Source of the DNA: Bactericera cockerelli
Taxonomy: Eukaryota > Arthropoda > Insecta > Hemiptera > Triozidae
DNA: 64,000 bases
Assembly: GCA_024516035.1 (NCBI GenBank)
Contig: CM044964.1
Location: 14,810,449 to 14,874,448, forward strand
Reading direction: 5' to 3'
Below the pieces are notes generated by a model. That model had not been told where the DNA came from. It saw nothing but the letters and a program-made list of their open reading frames with translations, and made no database searches. A program made the position numbers and the translations under genes. This document shows positions 13,401 to 25,400 of this stretch, piece by piece (the stretch's first letter is position 1; the number at the start of each line of letters is the position of its first letter).

Positions 13401-16400
13401 CATTTGATGTTGAGACTGTGTGTCCTGTTTGTGCGTAATGAGTATTTATTCTTTGATAAACAGAACCAAAATACTTCGCGAATCCATCAGCCAACACGAG
13501 CTCCCGAGGCGCTCTCCCCCCTGGACGTACCTTGTTCTGGAGGAAGGGCGGGAAGCCGCGCCCATAGTAGCCCACCCGGAAGTACTCCGGCTCTGGCCGC
13601 AGCTGGCGCTGGATGCTGTCGTAGAATGCGGCCATGCGCCGCAGTAGCTCCGGAGCCGCAGATAGTCGTACGCTTCTGTTTCGTACACCGCCACCAGCTC
13701 CTTGCAGAGCTCCAGGGCAGACTCCCACATCTGAGGAGGAGTGGAAGAGAAGTACAGGGTTTGAAAAAAGGGTTTTTTAAGAACATTAAAACATGTTTTT
13801 TTAAGAACAATAACCCCGCCCTTTAGTTAGGACATATGTATTATGTATATATATATATTACTTCCGAGAAATATCTAATATTAGAAATCGGAAGTATTGT
13901 GTTCGTTTTTGTAAAAAAAAATATTTTTTTGCTCCGATTTCAATTTTTTTCATATTTCTGGACGTTTCATAACCTACTGAGTAAATTTGGTTTTGTGTCC
14001 GTCTGTCGGTCTGTCTGTCTGTTAAAACGATTCCTTGTAACGCGCAAATCTCGGAAACTACTCGACCGATTTTGATGAAATTTTGCACACATCTAGGAGA
14101 CATTCTGCAGATGGTCCCATTTTAAATTTTTCGAATTCATACCAGCGGTTCTGGGTGAAAGAGACCATGCGCCTGACCACTAACTTTTTACTTAAACGCT
14201 TATATCTCGTGAACGGTACATCCGATATTGATGAAATTTGGTAAGAATATGCATATTATTGTTTTACATAGGTTATTTATATTTATTTTTAAAATAATTA
14301 TAATTTGACTCTGATATTTAAGAAAATCCGAAATTTTGGACAAAAAAGTAAAAAAATAAGCACCACGACTTGCCGATACAGAATTTTTTGTGGAATTTAA
14401 AATGTAGAAAAAACAATATTCTACCATATAAAACAAATTTGAAGAAAATCGGTTGAGCCGTTTTGGAGATACAAGTAATTTTCTATAAAATCTCAAAATT
14501 GGCACGTGTTTACAATGTGAAGCAATCACGAGGAAGTATTGTGTCCATAATTGGCAGTGTTTTTTTTTTTTTTTTTTTTTTCTTTGTTTATATTATTAAT
14601 ACTGTCAATTTTATATTTAATTTTTACCATTGTTTGTCTGTACATATGTTCTGCTAATAAAGAGTTTCTAAATAAATAAATATTTAACACATTCAGCGCC
14701 AAGGGTTTTTTTGGTAATATGGTTCAGTGGACCTACTTTTTTTTATTTAAGACTCAAAATGCCATAAAAAGTCACCAGATAGATATTTTTCTGGTCCAAA
14801 AAAACTAAAAAACTTCCACGGACCACGACAATCGAATCCCCGTAAGAAATACACAGTAGCGGGTACACTAAAAAGAGCATCGGTTCTGAAAGTGAGAGGG
14901 TGAGGTGTACAGCATAGTGTACACGCGGTCCACTGTAGAAAACACTCGTGTACACTATACTGTACACGCGGCGCTGAATGTGTTAAAAAGAAAAGTGAAA
15001 AAAGGTAATGGTGCCCCGGAACCCCTTTCGCATTACTTCAGGGCACTTAACCTTTACACCCATGCCATTCCGGAAACGGAAAAACTCGGTTAGAATTTTC
15101 CGCTCCAGCCGGTATTCGAACCCGCAACCTCCGGGTTAGAAACCAATGCTTTTTAGCCATTGAGCCACGGAGGAAATTAAAACATATTCTTTCTTCTTTC
15201 GACTACCAAGCACTGGTATATGGCGCATGGTTCCGTGATCTGTGGATCGGATCCCACCCAATGCTTGGAATTTTTGAGCATGTAACCACATAATAAAAAG
15301 ACTCTGAGGGTTAGGTGGTAGAAAATGCCTTCAGCATTGACTTCGCCTGTTGGTTACCTTCTTCCAAAGAGTATTATTATTATAATGTTCTAAATTTCAG
15401 TTAAAAGCTAACTTTTGAAAAATGGCATAAAAAACATATACAGCATCACACAGACACAAACGAATCATTTCATAGTATAAGTAGGTGGCCACAACGAGGA
15501 CCCTAGACCCTACACCCTAGACCCTGGTACCTACAGCTTGATATAGACAATTTTCGGGACTCTGTTGTGGCCGCTTACATTTAATAACATGGTTAAATTA
15601 TTTTACGTGGTACTTGCTCTACCCCAGGGTCCTGGGTATAGGCCTCCGTAGTGTTCGTGCACTAAGATGTCTAGTTAGGACATAGTTTGTCAATGTAGCT
15701 CAGTGGTAAAGGCGGCACTCTGTGAATCCAGAGATTCCAGAGGTCGTGGGTTCGAAACCCAGCCGGGACATGACAAGTTATCCTCCCATTTGGGATTTTT
15801 ACCACATAATAATATGTCTTGGGCTTACTCCTGGAATAATGGGACTTCAAAAGTCTTAATCGGGCAGTATAAATAAGGCGATATTATTATTATTATTACC
15901 TTTCCCTTGTCAAAATACTCGATGGCCTCCAAGTAGAGTGACTCCTTGAGCTGTTTCTGGCTCGTGCACTTGGGGTGCCGGGCGGACTTGAGAATGTGAG
16001 GAAGCGGTGTGTTGTTCCACTTGAGAGGCTTGGCATGCAGTTCCAGCGTGTGGGCAGCCTCCGTGTAGTCCTCGCTCGCCAGGTGCAGCGCTACCAGCTT
16101 GTGAACGTACCTGAGGAAGCAAAATAGAATACAGTCAAACCTGGATATAAGAGAACTCAAGGGACCGGAATTTTTCTCTTACATTCAGGTTTCTTTTAAA
16201 TTATACTTTAAAGTCTTTTAAATTATACTTTAAAGGTAAATATGACATGTTTTGTGAAATTATTATAAAAGTGAACTTCCGAAGAGTAGGTCATCGTCCA
16301 TGGTATAACAATAAGTTGTGACTACACCTTCGATTCCACAGGTTCGAACCCTCGGTCGTACAAACAAAATTAACAAAAGTTTTTCATGGAGGACTATAAA

Positions 16401-19400
16401 CAGGGAGTAGATCAGCAGTCTGGCTGGGGGACTATAAACAGGGAGTCGACCAGCATTGGCTTGGTTCTGGGGGCCCTTGTCAATTATTAGCCTCCTTGTA
16501 AAGACAGTGGTCGAACTGCTGAGTCATTCCTCCACTGTCTGGCTACCATCGTTCACGATGACGCCACCCTATGATGATGATTTATAAATTCAGATTTCCA
16601 ATTTTTCAGTTATCAAATTAAATTTGTGCTAATAATCACATCGTGATTAATAATCACACAAATTCGAACTCGCTTTGCTAAATATTTACTGAACTTGGGA
16701 CTCGAACCAACGATAACCGGGTTACAAGTCCGCCGCCACCTTATCGATCGAGCTACTGAGCTACAGTAGAGTGGTTACCTCAGATATAACTCTTTGCTCG
16801 GAGTCTCTGAGTAGAAGTCTAGGAGACGAACTGTGCATCGCATCCGCACCTCTGGGTTCGAATCCTTCACCTGGAGGACAGAAAATAACAGAATAAATAA
16901 TAATACACAGAATAAAAACAAGAACGCACGAATAGCTCAGTGGTTAAGCACTCGCTTGCTATGCGGAAGGTCCCGGGTTCGAACCCCCGCGCCGACAAAT
17001 TTTTGTATTAAAAAAATTGGTTACAGTTGTTTGTAAGGGATACCTTCCGGTGCGCTCGTATTGACCCAGCACATAAATGGGAAGTATTGTGTCACTTCTC
17101 GCTCATCAGAGGGGAGGCATACTACGGTACGGGATGGGTAGGCTACAACACAGACCACAAGCGTCTGCAGTAGCTCCTGTTTCATGGCTACGAAATAAAA
17201 AAATAATGCAAGAATTAATTTAAAAAAATCATATTAGACATCTTATTGGATACTGTCTCACACGTAGTTATGTATATATTTTATAGTAGATATCAAAATA
17301 GATAAATGTGGCGTTTAATAAAGTTCAAATAACGTTGCTGTCTATCCTGGTAGCTCAGTGATCAAGGAGTCGCGCGTCGGCGTCGATATAGTAGTCCAGA
17401 GGTCGCGGGTTTCGAAACCAAGCAGGGACATGACAAGTTAATCTCTTATTTGGGATTTTGACCACATTATTACATTATATTATTATTTAGTTGTCTTCTT
17501 GCCTTTTACCGTTTAGGAATTTTTCGATAGGTATCTAAAATTTATGGTTAACAAGTGTTAACCGCAATTTAACCTAGGAAACCTGGAATATCATCTGAGA
17601 GCTGGAAAAACATCGAAGAAATGATGAGAAGAATTATAAACGAGAAAGAAAAGAACGAGAGAAGCCCCCATAACACATAATGGGAGACTTAAAAGTGACC
17701 TAGAGAATTATTATGTACTTGATTTAAATGAAGTAGTTGAAGGTGTTTATCTTTGACCCAGTACCAAAGAAATAATAATATTAATAATAAATACCGTTAG
17801 GTATTGTATATTTACGTTACATGACCCATTTACAGGAGACAACAAAATATGAGATTTTTTTTCTTCTTTTTACAGATACAAACGAAATACATGACACAAA
17901 AGTCAAATTTGAAATACAAAATAATTGAAATAATTGTTCATAGGAATATGAAAAAGCGACTAGAATTTAAATAATGATAATAATAAATTGTACAATATCA
18001 CAGTTACATATCACAGTTACATTAATAATAAAAACCCTCACCTGGGCGCGATACTCCAGTAAGGCGTCCATCTGACGGGCGGCTGTGCGTACGAAGGCGC
18101 CCCCGAGTTTGCCCACCGTGGTGTGCTCCTCACACATGCCGCCCAGCACCTCACTGAACATAGCCCGGTACTCTGGGTCCCCCAGGCCGCCCTCAATCAG
18201 ACTGTCCAGCTTCGAGATCATCTCACTCTCGAACTGGGGAGAAGTTTTGAATTGGTATCATCAAATTATTTATTAGATAATAGACATATGTACAGTTGTA
18301 TAGTAGAAATAATGATTACAAATAAATGAAACCAGGGAGTTATCTATCTATACTGCAATTGCTCGCAAGGGTTTAATGGTTTATTTAAGAAAAGCAGAAG
18401 TCTTTACGATGGTTGATCGCACTTAGAAATATGTGGTTCATCTGTCGCGAGAACCATTTTATCGTGGGTTCGAATCCCAGCTTCACTCACATATGAATTA
18501 TTTTCATTTTTTTATGAGTGTATTTCTCTTTTTCAACTGTTTGAACCATATTATTATGATAACGCTTTTTTTTTTAAATTGACACAGTTTCCGTATAATT
18601 TAGAAATGTTACCTCTGGTAAGTTAGCCTTGATGAAGTTTCCTATAATTTAGACATGTTACCTCTGGGAAGTTAGCCTTGATGAAGTTTTCTATAATTTA
18701 GAAATGTCACCTCTGGGAAGTTAGCCTTGATGAAGTTTCCTATAATTTAGACATGTTACCTCTGGGAAGTTAGCCTTGATGAAGTTTTCCGTATAATTTA
18801 GACATGTTACCTCTGGGAAGTTAGCCTTGATGAAGTTTTCCGTATAATTTAGACATGTTACCTCTGGGAAGTTAGCCTTGATGAAGTTTCCTATAATTTA
18901 GAAATGTTACCTCTGGGAAGTTAGCCTTGATGAAGTTTCCCTCGCGGTCCCGCACCGTGTAGAACTCGACCTGCATCATGTCGAAGAAGAGAGGGATGAT
19001 GGTTCTCCTCAGCTCAGGCTCAGGGATGAGAGACACCTCTAGGAGGAGACCCACCAGGGAGGGGACGAAGAACAGACGACTCTGACCTGCCAGGGCGGGG
19101 GAAAAAAAAACAAAAAATAAATGAGAACCACAAGTTGGATTGAGCTGAATTAAATAAGAAATACTTTGGTACACATTTAATTTTTTTTAATATTAACTGT
19201 TTGCAAATGGCGTCCAACTTTGTGTATGCAGTAAAGTCTGGAAACCCCTGAATATCTTTTGAACGGGCTTTCTCAGTAAATTGAAAACTGTACACGGTAA
19301 GTCGGGGTAATTAGACCTTTCCAAAATTGTATCGCAAGATGGGGTTTCGTATTAAAAAAATGAAGTTGGCCTCTCTAGTCCCGACATGGGGGCCGGTAAA

Positions 19401-22400
19401 ATAAAAATCGGTCCCATTCTAATATAAGGTCTAATTACCAAGGATTACCGTACACAATTTTAAATTTACTGAGAAAGCTCTTTCAAAAGATATTCAGGGA
19501 TTTCCAGACTTTACTGCATACACAAAGTTGGACGCAATTTACAAACAGTTAATATTAAAAAAATAAAATTTGCACCGATGTATTTCTTATTTAAAGACCT
19601 TTCCAAAAATGTATCGCAAGGTGGGGGTTGTATCGCAAGTATGTATCCAAAATTGTATCGCAAGGTTTACCATACAAAATTTTAATTTTACTGAAGAAGC
19701 CATTCGAAAGTTATTCAGGGGTTTCCAGACTTTTGCCCCACCCTGTATATATAAATTCCTTGCCTTTATTCCATATTAGCTAATGTTGCTATTGGGGTCG
19801 GCATTATTCAACCTCATGGTTGAGGTTGGTAGGGTGGAGCGTGTTTACTACGGCTGGATGGCCTTCCTAACGCCAACGATTCTATTTGGATTTCTAACGT
19901 TCTGATCAGGACGGGGGTGTTACCCTCCATTCGCTGGGAATCGTACCAGTTACCCAGATTAACCTCACCCAGCATGGGTAGTCCAGAAATCCCAGCCTCA
20001 CGTGTTTGGAAGGAACAGAATTTTCTTCGAAAAGTCTGCCCCAACCGGGGATCGAACTCTGAATCTCTGGACTACTAGTAGTAATCCAGAGGGCAATATA
20101 AATAAATAATAACAATATTGCCTTATTTATACTGCCCGAAAAAGACTACTGAATCCCATTATTTCAGCAGTGTGCCCAAGTCGTATTATTAGTCAAAATC
20201 CCAAATAGGAGGATAACTTGTCAATTTGGTGCCTGGCGCCTGTTTCCCCAGGTACCTTAGTGTAATAATACTGTGTTTCTCTCTTAGAAGCTCTTCAAAG
20301 CTTAGGAGAAGTACCTTTGTATAAATGTTTCTTTATAAAGAAAATAAATAAATAAACTATTATTATTAAAAAAAAAAAAATACTCTGGATTACCAGATCA
20401 ACGCCTTGATGACTGAGGTACCAGGACAGGAGCAAGGTCCGTCCACACGACTCACCCAGACTGAACCACATGGAGCAAGGTCCGTCCACACCACTCACCC
20501 AGACTGAACCACATGGAGCAAGGTCCGTCCACACCACTCACCCAGACTGAACCACATGGAGCAAGGTCCGTCCCACACCACTCACCCAGACTGAACCACA
20601 TGGAGCAAGGTCCGTCCACACCACTCACCCAGACTGAACCACATGGAGCGGATCTCGTAGGCCGCGTCCACACGAAGGTCTTTGTACGTGGCCACAATGC
20701 GGGCTCGCTTCTCCACACTGAAGCTCTCCAGCTGCAGAGCAGGCTGGGTGAGGAAGACGCATGCGCAGTGGAACCATTTGGACCAGGCCTGTGGTTCGAA
20801 CGGATTTGTGAAATAATCGCGGACCTGTTAAAAAGAAATAAAAAAACTTTTTATAATTATTTTTATGAAAAAGTCAAGTCCCGGTTTCAGCGTGGATTTA
20901 GTAAAGTGAGTTTGAGTAGTTGTGATATCACGAAAGTGATGAACACAAATATGATAACTTAACTTATTTTTTTTTTTTAAAAACAAGTCAATCTAGAAAA
21001 AGCAACTGATTCCTGACTCACCAAAAGATTTCTAGTAGATCCGTGATAAAGAACATACACGAAGAATCAGGTGTGTAATTTCTTTAATATCAACCGAATT
21101 AAAAGGCAAACTATTTACGTAAATAAATTAATATAAAAAAAAAAGAAATAGTTCGTTATGTTTTGGGGTTTAACGTCCCTTTCAACTGCTAAGTTCATAT
21201 CGAGACGGGAGTTTTACCCTCTATTCTCTGGAAACTTATCAACCAGCTGCCCACATTAACCTCACCCAGTTGTTGAAGTAATAATTAATAGTTCCCCCCA
21301 AAAACAAATGAGTTAAGTTAAAAAAAAGTTATCATATTTGTGTTAATCTCTTTCATGATATCACAACGACTCAAACTCGCTTTACTAAATCCACGCTGAA
21401 ACCGGGACTTGAACCACCGACCTCCAGGTTACAAGTGCGCCGCCTTATCGATCAAGCTACTGAGGTCGGTGATATTAACAACAACAACATGTTTGCTTGA
21501 CGTCATGTCTGATTTGAAATCGAATTGGTGTGGAAAAAATTCACACCATGTCCAATTATTTCTAAGCTGTAAAATATTCGTTTTAATATTGACAACTATC
21601 GATTTCCAGTGGCGGATATCTTCCTCGCGAGCCTTCAAACGAAGAAATTATTGAACAAAGTAAGAAAATTTGACAAATTCAATGGTAAACATTTTCTGAA
21701 GTTCTCTGTCTGCATTGCAGAGTGGACCTGAGTTTTCACCTTAATGTTTTCGTGGCTATTTTTTAAATCCATCAAATATTAAACCTAGAACAAAAATAAT
21801 AAGACACGTTTTTTTAACATCGGACAATTTTAGCAATTATCATGTATTGTGTTATGTAGTTAAATTTGAAAACAGAAATATTTTACTAGAATTGTTGAGT
21901 TCATTTCTTTTCTTATAACATAGATGAATATCCTTACAGTCTTGCATATTGTATCATTGGATTACATATCATCGGTTTCAGCAGCTCCTGTTGTTTGAAA
22001 TCTGTTTTCAGCCACCGATTTTCCATGTATCATTCATGTCCACCTGATTTGTAAATTCACATTTTGTAGCAACAATATCCATGTGTTTTTGAGTTCATAT
22101 TTCTGAGATATGCATCATATTGTGTGTTTGTAATTCTCAATTCAATTCAAACTCGAAATTTTCATATTTTCAATTTTGTTTGTTAAAATAGGTAGTTAAA
22201 ATTGTATGTTTCTCAAATGCACTGGAATTTCGCTATTATTCATAAAGACGATAAATTTTGATTAAACAAGAACAAATTTCGACATCTACTTTTACATCTT
22301 CACTTGGAAGTGCATTTTTTGTAAAGGTGGGTAATTAAAATTTGGGCGGGGGTGAATTTGGGTGGTGGGGGTGGCGGTGGGTTTTTTGTTTCCCTGACGG

Positions 22401-25400
22401 CCTGGAAAAACTTTTTTAAACACATGGTAAAAGATTCAAATTTCAAAAATCAGGAGCAAATTTAATTGACAAGAGATTCAGAGATATGAATTAGATTAAT
22501 GAAATTAAACCTGATCAGAACACTGGCTGTAAAAAAAAAAAAAAATAATAATAAGTTCCATGTGTCTGGTTCATTGGATTGAATTTTTTTTCTAGAGATC
22601 TTTTACATTATTTTCATAATTTTAAATTATTTTCAACTTTCTTTTGTTATGTTAAAAAAAAAAAGCTACAGAAACGTTTGTACATTTTCATATTTCTGTG
22701 GCACCTGTGTCGCAATATGCTCTGAAGATTTTTCCAAATAGGTACGAGGATTTTTTTAAAGACAGTTCAAAATAAAAAAAACCAAACACTGAATCCCAAA
22801 AATCACTCTTGAGATTTTAACACTTCGAGTTATTATTATTAAAACCTGCAGACTACAAACGTACAGATCATCAGCTACCCATCTTTACCTGGATCGTTAA
22901 CTAAACTCGGAAGTAAAAGCATAACGACAACATACATATTTAGTTAAAGCAAATTGAAGTGGAAAAAATTCACGCTAATGATTGCAATTTTTGGAATTGG
23001 AAGACTCATCAGTCAAGCTACTGAGGACACTTTAATAATTACGGGCATGATTTATTTAACTGTATCTTCATACAACAAACATGTCATCGTTCTTCTCCCG
23101 ACACATGGTGCCTACCAGGCTCGAGACATTTCCACGCTGGACTGCCAATGACAGTCGTTGGCGTAAGAATGCCCCGGCCCTGGTATCACCACATGTGCGT
23201 TGTAACCTATCTGAAATTACGTCTACCAAAGACGTAATTTCAGAACTGCCGAGAAAATGGTCCCAGTGTTTCGACAGCCAAGCCATAGAAACAGTACTGT
23301 TGAGTCAGAGCTGAGGTTTATTTATTTATTTAGAAACACTTTATTAGTAGAACATATATACTTATACAGACAAATAATGGGAAAAAGTAAATATAAAAAT
23401 GACAATAATAATAATAAAAACAAGAAAAAAATAAATAAAATATACATATGTCTAACAAAAGGGCGGGTTATTGCTATGCAATCTTTCCACCCAACCTTTA
23501 AAATTTAAAAAGAGGTCCATAAAAGAAATGAAGAAGAAAATCAAGCCGTCGATGCGCGTGAACACGGTTCTCGTTGATCACGAGTAAGCAACGTCACAGT
23601 AAGACTTCGTGTCTGCATCCGGCCCAACCAGTGGGTTATTGGTACGGTTTGATTTCCTGCGATGGAGGTTAACACCGTACTTGAATATACAAGAAGTTGA
23701 AGCGAAGTATTAAAAAAAAAAAAGAAAAAAAAAAGAATCAACTCACCGTGAGAGAAAAGAAGCCCAAAGCCTTGAATATGATGCCGCTCTGCAGCAGTAT
23801 CATCTCGGTCCAGTCGTTGGGGAATACAGGGCACGCCAGAAGATCCTTGAACACGAGCAGGATCTCTATGAGAAAGTCCAGTTTGTCTGAGTGCATGGGC
23901 AGGTGAGCCACATAGGAGGTGTAGTGGTGCCCGGTCATGTGCCGGAATATTGAGAGCATGATGGCGACCAGGTGACCCTGTATAATAATAATAAGTATGA
24001 TATCGCCTTATTTATACTGCTCGATTAAGACTATTAGGGCGGAATTAATAGACGTTTTTGTAATACCTCTGTGGCGCTAAGTCACTGATTGCGTACTGTG
24101 TAAGATAGGGAAAACTGACACTTACCAACGACTTAAGTTATTGATGTTGTCTATTAATTCCGCCCTTAGAGTCCCATTTTCCCAGCAGTAAGCCCAAGAC
24201 GCATTATTATGTGGTAAAAATCCCAAATAGGAGGATAACTTGTCATGTCCCGGCTGGGTTTCGAAGCCACGACATCTGGATTTTCTGGATTCACAGAGTG
24301 CCGCCTTTACCACTGAGCTACCGGGACAGAGTTATTATTAAACATATTTTTTTTTTTTTTTTTTCAAAAGAGGAATATTTTATTTATTTTTTATTAAATA
24401 TAAAAAACTTGTCCCAGGGACCGTCCTTCTGGAAGGGAACCGAGGATGCAAGCAGCATTTCCTCTTTGAATGGCCAGACCAATTTTTTGGTAAAGAAAAT
24501 GATTGGAACGGGGATCACCCGTAATTCCAATCAATTTCTTTCCCAAATGGTCTAACCATTTTTTAGATTCGACGCTCCAAGCACCCATGGTTTCCACAGC
24601 AACAGGTTGGAATATGTAGCCTCTCTCTTTGATTTCAATGTATTTTGTATGTTTCAATCTTCAAGCTGTTTCAGCTGCTGCCCCTACCTCTCTTGATGTT
24701 TTTGCTATATAAGTGGAGGCAAAGGTATCGACACATGTCGCATCCCACACTAAACTTGATCCACGGGACCAGGGAACTAATGTGACTCCATCTGGTCGTT
24801 TTCCGTCGTTTCTTGACAATCCAGATGGTTCCAGGGCTGACGGAATTTTAATTGATGACAATGTTCTTTGTATTATATCATTTAATTCACTGTGGCGGAA
24901 GAATCTGCCAGCACTTTTTCTACATGAGAGAGAGTGTAGGCCCAGCGTGGTTACTTTCTCACCGCAAACACAGGTATATTCTCGACAGAGGTTAGAACCT
25001 AGCCGCAATCCAATGCTGATTCTTAAGATGTTATCTTCCAGCATAGTTCCAATTGTTTTTGATGGAATGGCATGGAGCCAGGCATTTGATTCTTTTTTCT
25101 GCAGGGCTAAAAATCTTGCCTTGTCTATATCTAGGTTGAAATTCATTTTAGTCTCAATGATATTTTGCACAACTATGTCATCCCATTGTTTTTGAGACAT
25201 CTTTTCAGATGGAATGGTGTTGTGTAATAATTCCCAATTATTCATAGCTTCCAGTTCGTGCTCCAAAATCAAAGTGTGAACAGGTATATTTAATATGATG
25301 GAGACATTGGTTTTGGAAGCAAAACAAGAGGCTAGGAATGCAGGTAAGGCAATATCTATGAGGTTCCTTATTCCTAAACCACCATTACGAATTGGAAGTG

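Noticed and set aside
15500..15535. Telomere-like ccctagaccctacaccctag
   Set aside because: Irregular and part of a dispersed repeat also found at 29.3 kb.
24713..25195. Plus-strand open frame of 160 codons
   Set aside because: It is the antisense of the LINE endonuclease region, with no independent features.
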